A stretch of 64,000 bases of DNA from Pseudomonas sp. PDNC002 (GTDB lineage Bacteria > Pseudomonadota > Gammaproteobacteria > Pseudomonadales > Pseudomonadaceae): the NCBI RefSeq assembly GCF_016919445.1, contig NZ_CP070356.1, forward strand, positions 4,157,502 to 4,221,501, in the 5' to 3' direction. The notes under the pieces are model-generated. The model ran no database searches and had not been told where the DNA came from. It worked only from the letters and a program-made list of their open reading frames with translations. The position numbers and the translations under genes were made by a program. Within the stretch, counting starts at the first letter, position 1. The number at the start of each line of letters is the position of its first letter. Below, in pieces: positions 48,187-56,480 of this stretch.

Positions 48187-50583
48187 TTACCAGCTGTACT
48201 TCACACTGGTCATGACGGTGCGGCGCAGGCCCGGGTAGCAGGAGATGGGGCTGTCGCAGGTGGCTGCGTATTCCTCGTCCAGCAGGTTCTGCGCGTTCAC
48301 CGAGAGGGTCACGTTCTTGTTCAGCGGGTAGCTCACGCCGGCGTCGAACAGGGTGTAGTTGTCGACGTGGTAGGTATTGGCGTTGTTGCCGTACAGCGAG
48401 CCGGTGTAGCGCACGCCGCCGCCGATGGAGAGGCCGTCGGCCGCGCCTTCGTGGAAGGTGTAGTTCAGCCAGCCGTTGGCCATGTGCTCGGGCACGTTGG
48501 CCGGGCGGTTGCCCTGGTTGCCGTCGTTGCTGTCGGTGATCTTGGCCTTGGTGTAGGTGTAGGAGGCCAGCAGGTCCCAGTTCTGGTCCAGCTTGGCTTT
48601 CAACTCGGCCTCGATGCCGCGGGAACGCTGCTCGCCGGTCGGCTCGTTGAAGCCGGTGGGAACGCCGTTGGCGTTCAGCTGCGGGGTCAGGATGTTCTCT
48701 TTGGTCAGCTCGTAGGCGGCCAGGGTGATCAGCAGGGTTTCGTCCGGCTGGAACTTCACGCCCGCTTCGTACTGGTGGGCTTCGCTGGCCTTGAAGGCGC
48801 CGCCGTCCGGGCCGATTCCCGAGTTGGGCACGAAGGACTCGGAGTAGCTGATGTAGGGGGCCAGGCCGAAGTCGGTCAGATAGGTCAGGCCGACGCGACC
48901 GGTGAAGGCGTTGTCCTTCTGCATGGTGTGCGCGGAGGTATGGCTGTCGAGGTCGTTGCGCACGTAGTCGTAGCGGCCGCCGGCGGTGAGGATCCAGTGG
49001 TCGTCGAACTTGACCTGGTCCTGGATGTAGCCGCCCACCTGCTGGATGGTCTGGTCGTAGTTGATCGCCTGGCCGGGGAGGGTGGTGTCCTTGGTCGGGC
49101 GCTGGACGCTCTGGCCGTACTGCGGGTTGTCCAGGTTCAGCGACGGGCCGAGGGTGCGCCAGCGGGCGACGTCGGCGTCCTGCCAGCTATAGTCGGCGCC
49201 CATCAGCAGGGTGTGCTTGAGCGGGCCGGTGTCGAAGTTGGCCTGCAGTTGGTTGTCCAGGTTGAAGGTATTCAGGTGCTGGTCGAAGCGGTCCGCGGTG
49301 CGGATGATGTTGCGCCCGACCTTGGCCTGCGGCAGCAGGTTGTTGAAGATCAGGTCGACCTGGCCGTAGCGCGCGTTCTGGCGAAATTCCCAGACGTCGT
49401 CGAAGCGATGGCGGAACTCGTAGCCCAGGGTGTACTGGTCCTGGCTGAAGTGGTTGTAGCTGTGGTCGCCCAGCAGAGTGCCGGTGGTGTGGCCGTTGAC
49501 GCTGTAGTCGAAGATCGAGCCGGAGTTGCGGTCACGCAGGAAGTCGGTGAGCACGGTCAGGCTGGTGTCGTCGTCCGGCGCCCAGGTGAAGGACGGGGCG
49601 ATGTAGAGGCGGTCGTCCTCGACCTCGTGGCCGTCGTCGTATTCGGCCTGGGTGTTGGCGTCGCGGGCGAGGCCGACGACGCGGTAGAGGAACTGGTTCT
49701 GATCGTCCAGCGCGCCGCCCAGGTCGAACTGGCCCTGCTTGCGGTCATGGTTGCCGCCGGTCAGTTCCACTTCGTTGATGTGGTTGGCGGTGGGCTTCTT
49801 GCTCACGCGGTTGACGATGCCGCCGGCGTCGCCCATGCCGAACAGGCTGGAAGACGGGCCACGGACCACGTCGATGCGCTCGAAGGCATAGGGCTCGCTG
49901 CGAAAGAAGGCGTAGTTATTGTTCTGCTGACGCAGGCCGTTGAGGTAGTCGCTGGTGGCCTGGGCGTTGAAGCCGCGGATGTACAGCCAGTCGAAGCCCT
50001 TGGGGTCGAGGCCGTAGGCTTCCACTTTCACGCCGGGCACATAGCGCAGCGCCTCGGTCACGGTCTGGGCGCCCTGGGCGTCCATCTGCTTGCGGGTGAT
50101 CACGGAGATCGACTGCGGGATTTCCAGCAGCGGGGTGTCGGTCTTGCTGCCGCTGTTGGAGGTGCGCGGCACGTAGCTGTCTTCACCTTCGATGGCGCCG
50201 GTGATGACCTGGGCGGACATGTTCAGGGTGTCGCCGCTGGCGGCGTCGGCGCCCAGCAGGGTCACGCGGCTGCCTTCGACCTGGTACTTGATGCCGGTGC
50301 CCTGCAGCAGGCGTTCCAGCGCCTGGGTGGGCTCCATCTGGCCGCGTACGGTCGGCGCGCGCAGGTTCTGCACCTGGGTCTGGTTGAAGACGATCTGCAG
50401 GTTCGACTGGGTGCCGAGGCTGGTCAGGGCGGAGGCCAGCGACTGGGCCGGAATGTCGATGCGGACCGGAGCTGCCTCGACGGCGGAGGCGGCCAGGACC
50501 ATCCCCAGGGCGGTGGCGCGGACCAGGCGGGCGAGGGGCTTCACCGGGTGCTGGGATTGCAGCGCAGAACGGGTGCGACTCAC
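48187..50583 (-). CDS. TonB-dependent siderophore receptor with signalling domain
   Basis: A 798-aa outer-membrane receptor with a GTG start preceded by AGGAG. The signal peptide ends in EAAPVRI. Residues about 40-110 are a STN (secretin/TonB N-terminal) domain (IPAQSLASALTSLGTQSNLQ, then LERLLQGTGIKYQVEG), which in FpvA/FoxA/FecA-type transducers contacts FecR. Plug domain from about 130 (EIPQSISVITRKQMDAQG, RGFNAQATSDYLNGL, RGPSSSLFGMGDAGGIVN) and a beta barrel ending in VKYSW. It should import the cluster's ferric siderophore; specificity cannot be read from sequence. Followed by binding protein and permease; preceded by exporter, FecR and FecI. Confidence 0.93.
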   Translation of the reverse strand: MSRTRSALQSQHPVKPLARLVRATALGMVLAASAVEAAPVRIDIPAQSLASALTSLGTQSNLQIVFNQTQVQNLRAPTVRGQMEPTQALERLLQGTGIKYQVEGSRVTLLGADAASGDTLNMSAQVITGAIEGEDSYVPRTSNSGSKTDTPLLEIPQSISVITRKQMDAQGAQTVTEALRYVPGVKVEAYGLDPKGFDWLYIRGFNAQATSDYLNGLRQQNNNYAFFRSEPYAFERIDVVRGPSSSLFGMGDAGGIVNRVSKKPTANHINEVELTGGNHDRKQGQFDLGGALDDQNQFLYRVVGLARDANTQAEYDDGHEVEDDRLYIAPSFTWAPDDDTSLTVLTDFLRDRNSGSIFDYSVNGHTTGTLLGDHSYNHFSQDQYTLGYEFRHRFDDVWEFRQNARYGQVDLIFNNLLPQAKVGRNIIRTADRFDQHLNTFNLDNQLQANFDTGPLKHTLLMGADYSWQDADVARWRTLGPSLNLDNPQYGQSVQRPTKDTTLPGQAINYDQTIQQVGGYIQDQVKFDDHWILTAGGRYDYVRNDLDSHTSAHTMQKDNAFTGRVGLTYLTDFGLAPYISYSESFVPNSGIGPDGGAFKASEAHQYEAGVKFQPDETLLITLAAYELTKENILTPQLNANGVPTGFNEPTGEQRSRGIEAELKAKLDQNWDLLASYTYTKAKITDSNDGNQGNRPANVPEHMANGWLNYTFHEGAADGLSIGGGVRYTGSLYGNNANTYHVDNYTLFDAGVSYPLNKNVTLSVNAQNLLDEEYAATCDSPISCYPGLRRTVMTSVKYSW

Positions 50584-50634
50584 GTGACGACTCCTATGAT
50601 CTTGTAAGTGGGATTTTCTAAATGCAGTTTCTAA

Positions 50635-50649
50635 TAAGAATGATTCAGC
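50635..50649 (-). promoter_or_regulatory. Fur-like box upstream of receptor gene
   Basis: TAAGAAT-G-ATTCAGC fits the 7-1-7 Fur pattern only moderately (TGATAAT-n-ATTATCA). It lies about 50 bases upstream of the receptor GTG. A short CCGGTT/AACCGG hairpin (50663-50680) after the exporter gene may separate the two transcripts. Confidence 0.4.
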
Positions 50650-50755
50650 TTTATGTGACGCACCGGTTGGAAAAAACCGGAAAACTTCTTTCGATTATTT
50701 TTTGCTGAGTGCTTTTCGGTGCGAGGCGGGCGGGCTCTCCGTGGCCGTGCCGCTG

Positions 50756-52444
50756 TCAATGCATCGCCACGCCGGGACTGCCCTTGGCTTGCCTCGCGCG
50801 GTGGTCTTCGATCTCCACGATCTGCCCGGCGCGCATGCGCAGTAGGCGGTCGGCGACGTCGAAATAGCGGTCGTCGTGGGAAATCACGATCAGCGTCTTG
50901 CCCTGTGCCCGCAGCTCGGGCAGCAGTTCGGTGTAGAAGATGCGGCGGAATTCCGGGTCCTGATCCGCTGCCCATTCGTCGAACACCAGCACCGGGCGTT
51001 TCTCCAGCCAGGCCTGCACCAGCGCCAGGCGCTTGCGCTGGCCGGTGGAGAGGTCGGTGGTCGAGAACTCCTGGCCCTGCAGGCTGACCTTGTGGGCGAT
51101 CTCCAGGCGTTCCAGGTAGCGCGCGGCTTCCGCGGGGATGTCCTGGCTGCCCTTGAGCAGGTCTTCGAAGAGGAAGTAGTCGGCGAAAATGGTGGTGAAC
51201 AGCTGGCGGTAGTCGTCGCGATTGAGGTCGGTCACCGGCTCGCCGTTGAGCAGCAGCTCGCCGCCGCGCGGGGCGTAGAGCCCGAGCAGCAGCTTGATCA
51301 TGGTCGTCTTGCCGCAGCCGTTCTCACCGGCAATGAAGAGGATTTCCCCGCGACTCACCGTCAGGTTCAGTGGGCCGACGGCAAAGCCGCGGGTGCCGTC
51401 GTCGGTGGGGTAGTGGTAGGCCAGCTCGCGCAATTCGATGGACTGGAAGTCCAGCGGCCTCCGACCGTCATCGGCCAGTAGCAGGTTCGGCTCTGGCGAG
51501 GAGAAGCGCACCGACAGCTCGGCGATCCGGCGGAACGCGACCTGGGCGCGGGTCACCACCGGCAACTGGCCGATCAGTCCTTCCAGTGGGCCCTTCATGT
51601 ACAGCAGGACGAGGATGAAGCCGGACAGCGTCGCCTGGTCGGTGCTCGGCCACAGCGACTGGTAGGCCAGCGCCACGCCGATGACGATGAAGAACAGCGT
51701 GGAACCAAAGCCCTTGGCGACGTTGAACAGGTTGATCGAGCGCAGCTGGATGTCACAGATTTCGTCCGCGGTGCCCTGCAGGCGCTCGCTGTAGTGCTGG
51801 AAGCGGCGCGGTCGGCTGATGCGCAGCTCCTTGGCGCCCTCGGCGATGGCGCGGTAGTGCTTCTGCAGCTCGTCTTCCTTGTCCCTGGCCTCGAAGAAAC
51901 CCTTGATTCCCTTTGCCCGCGCGACGTACTGCACGGCGCTGCCGACGACGATGGCGATAGCGGTGGCGAGGAACATCGGCGGCGACAGCCAGGCCAGGTA
52001 GCCCAGGCAGCCGAGGGTGGTGGTCAGGGCGACGGCCAGCGGCGCGAAAGCGAAGGCGAAGTCGCTGATGGTGTCGATGTCGTGGGTCAGCACCGGAATC
52101 AGCCGGTGGCTGCGGTAGCGCTCGATCTGCTCGATGGGAGCGGAAATGATCTTGCTGCCCAGGTCCTTGCGCAGACGTGCGATCACGTGCTGGCCAACGT
52201 AGTTGGTGCCCATGTCGGAAATGATCGAGCCCAGCAGCGCCAGTACGCACAGCCCGGCGAAACCCAACAGCAGGCCGGCGGGCATGCCGCCCTGCGAGTG
52301 CAGGCTGTAGTTGATGGTGGCGAGCAGTGCGGTGATGGCCGAGCCGCCCAGAATCCCCAGCAGGGTGGCCGCAGTCAGCGGCAGCCAGTGCGGCCGCAGC
52401 AGTTTGAGCATTTCGCGCAAGGCGCTTGGAGCGGGAGTTGGCAT
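50756..52444 (-). CDS. PvdE/SyrD-like cyclic-peptide-type ABC exporter
   Basis: A 562-aa fused membrane-ATPase protein. About six helices occupy residues 15-300, followed by an ABC domain with Walker A GENGCGKTTM near residue 377, the unusual signature LSTGQRKRLALV near residue 468 and Walker B VLVFDEWAADQDP near residue 483. These signature and Walker B forms are those of the PvdE/SyrD 'cyclic peptide export' family, which moves siderophore or lipopeptide precursors across the inner membrane. It probably exports this lipopeptide siderophore. Its upstream region contains a perfect dyad at 52577-52597 and repeat copy 5. Confidence 0.9.
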   Translation of the reverse strand: MPTPAPSALREMLKLLRPHWLPLTAATLLGILGGSAITALLATINYSLHSQGGMPAGLLLGFAGLCVLALLGSIISDMGTNYVGQHVIARLRKDLGSKIISAPIEQIERYRSHRLIPVLTHDIDTISDFAFAFAPLAVALTTTLGCLGYLAWLSPPMFLATAIAIVVGSAVQYVARAKGIKGFFEARDKEDELQKHYRAIAEGAKELRISRPRRFQHYSERLQGTADEICDIQLRSINLFNVAKGFGSTLFFIVIGVALAYQSLWPSTDQATLSGFILVLLYMKGPLEGLIGQLPVVTRAQVAFRRIAELSVRFSSPEPNLLLADDGRRPLDFQSIELRELAYHYPTDDGTRGFAVGPLNLTVSRGEILFIAGENGCGKTTMIKLLLGLYAPRGGELLLNGEPVTDLNRDDYRQLFTTIFADYFLFEDLLKGSQDIPAEAARYLERLEIAHKVSLQGQEFSTTDLSTGQRKRLALVQAWLEKRPVLVFDEWAADQDPEFRRIFYTELLPELRAQGKTLIVISHDDRYFDVADRLLRMRAGQIVEIEDHRARQAKGSPGVAMH

Positions 52445-52576
52445 CGTCTTTTCCTGGCCCCGGCCTACCAGAGAGCAGGCCGCACAACGGGACGAGACGG
52501 CGCGCGAATCAGGAGATCATCGGCAAATCCGAATCGTTCCTATCAAGACGAATGAGCCAGGAGAAAACTGAAGAGA

Positions 52577-52597
52577 ATTTGCGAATTTATCGCAAAT
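52577..52597. promoter_or_regulatory. AT-rich dyad upstream of exporter gene
   Basis: ATTTGCGA (52577-52584) and its inverse TCGCAAAT (52590-52597) flank a 5-base ATTTA centre. It lies 133 bases upstream of the exporter start in an AT-rich island within GC-rich sequence. It could be an operator or an RNA hairpin in a leader. No known consensus matched. Confidence 0.35.
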
Positions 52598-52621
52598 GAG
52601 TCGGCACAGATGCTGAGGTTT

Positions 52622-52770
52622 CTGTAGGGGCAACTGTCTTCTGGAAATTCGTGCTGATGCATCTCCCTCACCCCAACCCTCTCCCAGGGGAGAGGGGCAG
52701 TTCGAGCCGTCTGACGCCAAGGTTTCATCCTGCACCAAACGGTCCCCTCTCCCCTGGGAGAGGGTGAGGG
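52622..52770. repeat. Composite palindromic repeat, copy 5
   Basis: This fills much of the 343-base gap between the exporter and FecR genes. It has an outer arm GTAGGGGCAACTGTCTTCTG, CCCTCACCCCAACCC with a hairpin arm, the spacer GACGCCAAGGTTTCATCC followed by TGCACC, and a second hairpin ending GTGAGGG. Same orientation as copy 2 at 17318-17472 and very similar in the spacer. Confidence 0.75.
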
Positions 52771-52787
52771 TCGACCCGTGCGCAGAA

Positions 52788-53807
52788 TTAGAGCTGAACG
52801 TAGCGGCTGGCAAGAACCGTACGGCCCTGGTTGTCCTTGCGCAGCTCCACCGGCAGCACCTTGGGTAGCGAATCCACCAGGGCCTGCAGGTCGTCGGTGC
52901 GGTAGATGCCACCGATGCGCATGGCGGCCGCGGTGGCGTCGTCGAGGAACACCGGTTGCTTGAGGTATCGGTTGATCAGCGGGATGGCGGCCTGCAGGGT
53001 CAGGTCGTCGATCACCAGCTTGCCTTCGGTCCAGGCGATAGCGCCGGCCGGCGCGACCTGAGCCAGTTCGATGCGTTCGCTGCCCTTGATGTAGCGCGCC
53101 TGCATGCCGGGGGTGAGCTGCGCGCTGTTGCCGTCGATGCTGTCCGGCGGGCTGACCACCACCGAGCCCTCGAGCAGGGTGACGAGCATCTGGTTGGCGT
53201 CGGTCCAGACGTTGAAGCGTGTGCCGGTCACCCGCACGCTGCCGTTGTCGGTGAAGACCGAGAAAGGTTGCAGTGTGTCGTGGGCGACCTGGAAGTAGGC
53301 CTCGCCGCCGGTTTTCAACCAGGCGCTGCGGCGCTCGCGGAAGTTGGCGAAGACGAGCTGCGAGTTGCTGTTGAGCTCCACCTTCGAGCCGTCGGCCAGT
53401 TGCACTTCGCGCGGAGTCGGCTGCGCGGCGTAATAGCCGACCCGCGACGGCAGCAAGCCTGCGGACCAGCCCGCCGACCACACGGCGCCCAGTGCCATCA
53501 GGACTCCGGCGGCCACGGCGGCGAGGCGCTTGATGCTGCGGGGACGGCGCTGGTGTCGCCCGCGGATCGGTACGGGGTCGATGATCAGTCCAGGCTCGAT
53601 GTGCGGCGTGGGCGGCAGGAGTTCCGAGAGTTGCCAGATCTCCAGCATCGCCTGGTACTCCTCCTCGTGCCGCGGGTCGGCTGCGCGCCACTGTGCGAAA
53701 GCGGCGCGCTCGGCGTCGCTGCATTCGGCATCGTGCAGACGCGCGCACCAGTGCGCGGCTTCGGCGCAGATGCGGTCATCGTCGAGCGGAGCGGGGGAGG
53801 TTGTCAT
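52788..53807 (-). CDS. FecR-like transmembrane anti-sigma/signal regulator
   Basis: A 339-aa protein. Residues about 10-60 contain the DUF4880 segment (AAHWCARLHDAECSDAERAAF, then EEYQAMLEIW) that binds FecI-type sigma factors; a membrane helix lies near residues 92-115; and the periplasmic FecR domain starts with REVQLADGSKVELNSNSQL near 132. A DUF4974 segment (LPLINRYLKQPVFLDD) closes it. It relays the signal from the receptor's STN domain. It is divergent from the fecI gene at 53935, an unusual orientation because fecI and fecR normally form one operon in that order. Cotranscription with the exporter is unlikely because of the repeat-filled gap. Confidence 0.92.
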   Translation of the reverse strand: MTTSPAPLDDDRICAEAAHWCARLHDAECSDAERAAFAQWRAADPRHEEEYQAMLEIWQLSELLPPTPHIEPGLIIDPVPIRGRHQRRPRSIKRLAAVAAGVLMALGAVWSAGWSAGLLPSRVGYYAAQPTPREVQLADGSKVELNSNSQLVFANFRERRSAWLKTGGEAYFQVAHDTLQPFSVFTDNGSVRVTGTRFNVWTDANQMLVTLLEGSVVVSPPDSIDGNSAQLTPGMQARYIKGSERIELAQVAPAGAIAWTEGKLVIDDLTLQAAIPLINRYLKQPVFLDDATAAAMRIGGIYRTDDLQALVDSLPKVLPVELRKDNQGRTVLASRYVQL

Positions 53808-53863
53808 CAGGGATCTCGGTTAGGCCCGGTTGCGGCCAATATCACACTTTCTTTTCGCGTTGA

Positions 53864-53878
53864 TGCGAGTGATTATAA
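53864..53878. promoter_or_regulatory. Fur-like box in FecR/FecI intergene
   Basis: TGCGAGT-G-ATTATAA: the right half fits the 7-1-7 Fur pattern well and the left half only partly. It lies between the divergent fecR and fecI starts, where a Fur site would be expected for iron-controlled surface signalling. Confidence 0.4.
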
Positions 53879-53934
53879 ATAAGCCTGACTCGGACTGTCA
53901 GCAGGCGCCTACAGCCTCGACTGTTTTTCATAGG

Positions 53935-54441
53935 ATGCCCGACGGGGTGGAAAGCGCGTTCATCCGTTATTACAAGGAACTGGTCCTGTACCTGAATCGT
54001 AGCCTTGGCGACCGCCAGGCGGCTGCCGATGTCACCCAGGAGGCTTTCCTGCGCCTGCTCGACCGCAAGGGCGACGAGCATATCGAACAACCGCGCGCGT
54101 TTCTCTACCGCACGGCGGTGAACCTCAGTATCGACCTGCACCGGCGCGGACGCGTGCGCCGCACCGAAGAGCTGGAAAGCCTCGACCGTGAAGGCGTGCT
54201 GGACGAGCGCTGCCCCCAGGAAGAAGCCAGCCAGCAACAACAGTTGCAGATGCTCCAGCGCGCCCTCGCGGAGCTGCCCGACGCCTGTCGCCGCGCGTTC
54301 GTGCTGCGCAAGGTCGACGGCTGCAGCCATGTCGAGATCGCCGAACGAATGGGGATTTCCCGCGACATGGTGGAAAAACACATCGTCAATGCGATGAAGC
54401 ATTGCCGGCTGCGTCTCAAGGCTTGGGGCGGGCAGGGCTAG
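53935..54441 (+). CDS. FecI-like ECF sigma factor
   Basis: ATG 53935 (AGG four bases upstream) gives 168 aa, the usual size for FecI proteins; an upstream in-frame ATG at 53830 would overlap the Fur-like site. Region 2: YYKELVLYLNRSLGDRQAAAD and then VTQEAFLRLL; region 4: LPDACRRAFVLRKVDGCSHV and then EIAERMGISRDMVEKHIVNA. The sigma activates its receptor gene when FecR is signalled. With the PvdS-like sigma at 19589 it gives the locus two ECF sigmas. It is divergent from fecR and is followed by 600 bases of repeats and the pvdA promoter. Confidence 0.92.
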   Translation: MPDGVESAFIRYYKELVLYLNRSLGDRQAAADVTQEAFLRLLDRKGDEHIEQPRAFLYRTAVNLSIDLHRRGRVRRTEELESLDREGVLDERCPQEEASQQQQLQMLQRALAELPDACRRAFVLRKVDGCSHVEIAERMGISRDMVEKHIVNAMKHCRLRLKAWGGQG

Positions 54442-54563
54442 GCGCTATTCCGCAGACGCCCCCCGTGGGAGCGGAATTACCTTCGCTCCGATCGACCAGG
54501 GAGCAGGGCCAACACATTGCGGACAGAGTCCGTTCCTAAGAAATGCCTCAGTGCTTGGGGCGA

Positions 54564-54716
54564 CCCTCACCCTAACCCTCTCCCAGGGGGAGAGGAGACC
54601 GTCCAGTGCAGGATGAAACCATCGCGTCAGTTGGCTCGGACTACCCCCTCTCCCTGAGGGAGAGGGCTGGGGTGAGGGGGATGCATCGCGTTGAAGAAGA
54701 CAGTTGCCCCTACGCT
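54564..54716. repeat. Composite palindromic repeat, copy 6
   Basis: This lies in the 600-base gene-free stretch 54442-55041. CCCTCACCCTAACCCTCTCC with its hairpin arm, the spacer TGCAGGATGAAACC and GCGTCAGTTGG, a second arm ending GTGAGGGGG, then an outer arm ending in CAGTTGCCCCTAC. Orientation is inverted relative to copies 2 and 5. A degenerate REP pair is also seen at about 54464-54536. The rest of the gap is the pvdA promoter and leader. Confidence 0.75.
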
Positions 54717-54842
54717 GATGCATCGCGCCCTGATTTACATAGACAGACGCGCCAGGTCACCGGGGATTTAGTCCCCCGCGGCCCGCGCGTGATTTCCTGC
54801 ACGTGATTGCCTGCTCGTCATTCTGAAATTTTCATGACTTAG

Positions 54843-54878
54843 TGAGAATCATTCTAAATTTCCCCAGGCCTGTCTCGT
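54843..54878 (+). promoter_or_regulatory. Overlapping Fur box and exact IS-box promoter for pvdA
   Basis: A strong Fur box TGAGAAT-C-ATTCTAA (54843-54857) overlaps TAAAT at 54855-54859, which is followed by exactly 16 bases and CGT at 54876-54878. TAAAT-N16-CGT is the published consensus for PvdS-dependent promoters. The pvdA start lies 164 bases downstream, leaving a long leader that contains no obvious riboswitch. Both signals together imply iron repression plus PvdS activation. Confidence 0.85.
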
Positions 54879-55041
54879 CTCTCCAGAGAACGCGCTCAGA
54901 TAGCGCAACTCACGGGCGACACGCAGGAAAGGGTGCCCACCGCCACGCAGGCGGGGTGCCAGGGCAGCAGTGCGGCGCAGTATGCCGCCGGCCCCCGCGT
55001 CGTCATGCCCCACGGCCATCGCGACACAGGACATTGGCACC

Positions 55042-56382
55042 ATGACTCAGATGATCACCCCGACCTACGACGTGCTCGGCATCGGTTTCGGCCCCTCCAA
55101 CCTGGCGCTGGCGATCGCCCTGCAGGAGCAGGCGCGACGCGAGGGCCGCCATTACCACGCACTGTTCCTCGATAAGCAGGCGGACTATCGCTGGCACGGC
55201 AATACCCTGGTCGCCCAGAGCGAACTGCAGATTTCCTTCCTCAAGGACCTGGTGACCCTGCGCAATCCCACCAGCCCTTACAGCTTCGTCAACTACCTGC
55301 ACGCCATGGGGCGGCTGATCGACTTCACCAACCTGGGCACCTTCTACCCGTGCCGCATGGAGTACAACGACTACCTGCGCTGGGTCAGCGACCAGTTCGC
55401 CGAGCAGCGCGCCAGTGGCGAGACGGTCAGCCGTGTCGAGCCGGTGCAGGGGCCGGACGGCATCGAGTTGCTCAAGGTGTTGTCCACCGATGCGCGCGGT
55501 CACGAGCGCTTCCGCCTGGCGCGTAGCGTGGTGGTGAGCACCGGCGGCACGCCGCGCTTCCCGTCCGCCTTCAGTCACCTGCGCGATGACCCGCGCGTGT
55601 TCCACCATGCCCGCTACCTGGAATGCATGGCCAAGCAGCGCTGCAACCAGAACGAGCCGATGCGCATCGCGGTGATTGGCGGCGGCCAGAGCGCGGCGGA
55701 AGCCTTCATCGACCTGAACGACAGCTTCCCATCGGTGCAGGTCGACATGGTCCTGCGCGCCGCCGTGCTCAAGCCGGCCGACGACAGCCCCTTCGTCAAC
55801 GAAATCTTCGCCCCGCGCTACACCGACCTGGTGTTCAACGAACCCAAGGCCGAGCGCGAGAAACTGATCCAGGAGTTCCACAACACCAACTACTCGGTGG
55901 TGGACCTGGACCTGATCGAGCGCATCTACGGCATCTTCTATCGCCAGAAAGTGGCGGGCGTGGACCGTCACGCATTCCTCTGCCGCCGCAATGTGGAGGC
56001 CGCCAAGGCCGATGCCGATGCCGAGGGCATCGAGTTGACCCTGCGCGACAGCGCCACCGGCGCGGTGGAGACCCACCGCTACGACGCGGTGATCCTCGCC
56101 ACCGGCTACGAGCGCAAATCCCACCGCGAACTGCTCGCGCCGCTGCAGGACTACCTGGGCGACTTCGACGTGGGTCGCGATTACCGCCTGCAAACCGACG
56201 CGCGCCTACACGCCGGCATCTACCTGCAGGGCTTCACCCAGGACAGCCACGGCCTGAGCGACACCCTGCTGTCGGTGCTGCCGATGCGCGCCCAGGAAAT
56301 CGCCGCGTCGATGTTCGAGCACCTGCCGCCGCAGGAGTCGGCGCACAAACCCTCGCGTCCGCTGACGGCCGAAAGCGCCTGA
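55042..56382 (+). CDS. pvdA: L-ornithine N5-monooxygenase
   Basis: ATG 55042 gives 446 aa, near the 443 aa of P. aeruginosa PvdA. FAD-binding GIGFGPSNLALA at residues 13-24, NADPH-binding VIGGGQSAAEAF near residue 211, and the conserved DFTNLGTFYPCR and ATGYERK late motifs mark the class B N-hydroxylating monooxygenase family. It makes N5-hydroxyornithine, the hydroxamate precursor for modules 1 and 5. Its promoter has an exact IS box and Fur box. A hairpin follows the stop, after which the acyltransferase has its own promoter. Confidence 0.94.
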   Translation: MTQMITPTYDVLGIGFGPSNLALAIALQEQARREGRHYHALFLDKQADYRWHGNTLVAQSELQISFLKDLVTLRNPTSPYSFVNYLHAMGRLIDFTNLGTFYPCRMEYNDYLRWVSDQFAEQRASGETVSRVEPVQGPDGIELLKVLSTDARGHERFRLARSVVVSTGGTPRFPSAFSHLRDDPRVFHHARYLECMAKQRCNQNEPMRIAVIGGGQSAAEAFIDLNDSFPSVQVDMVLRAAVLKPADDSPFVNEIFAPRYTDLVFNEPKAEREKLIQEFHNTNYSVVDLDLIERIYGIFYRQKVAGVDRHAFLCRRNVEAAKADADAEGIELTLRDSATGAVETHRYDAVILATGYERKSHRELLAPLQDYLGDFDVGRDYRLQTDARLHAGIYLQGFTQDSHGLSDTLLSVLPMRAQEIAASMFEHLPPQESAHKPSRPLTAESA

Positions 56383-56388
56383 AGCCAA

Positions 56389-56413
56389 CGGCCCGGAGAT
56401 TTCTTCCGGGCCG
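56389..56413 (+). terminator. Hairpin after pvdA
   Basis: CGGCCCGGA (56389-56397) pairs with TCCGGGCCG (56405-56413) around a 7-base loop. It starts 6 bases after the pvdA stop and immediately precedes an IS-box promoter. The T-tract is poor (ACTAAATTCC), so it may only attenuate. Confidence 0.5.
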
Positions 56414-56415
56414 AC

Positions 56416-56439
56416 TAAATTCCTGCCGACCCTGCTCGT
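56416..56439 (+). promoter_or_regulatory. Exact IS-box promoter for acyltransferase gene
   Basis: TAAAT at 56416-56420, 16 bases, CGT at 56437-56439. This matches the PvdS consensus exactly and is 41 bases before the acyltransferase ATG. Placed right after the pvdA hairpin, it implies separate control of the acyltransferase and fhuF-like genes. Confidence 0.8.
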
Positions 56440-56480
56440 CATACGGGCGGGGTCGTTGCATTCACGAAAGGTTATCCATC

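Noticed and set aside
53874-53900. TAAAT near FecI as a PvdS promoter
   Set aside because: TAAAT is present, but 16 bases later the sequence is GTC, not CGT, so it was not called an IS box.
53830-53934. Longer N-terminus for the FecI-like sigma from 53830
   Set aside because: It would run through the Fur-like site in the divergent promoter region, and the extra residues do not resemble sigma region 1 or 2.
54970-55041. Longer N-terminus for pvdA from 54970
   Set aside because: The extra residues are Ala/Pro/Ser-rich and unlike PvdA; ATG 55042 begins just before the conserved FAD loop and gives the expected length.
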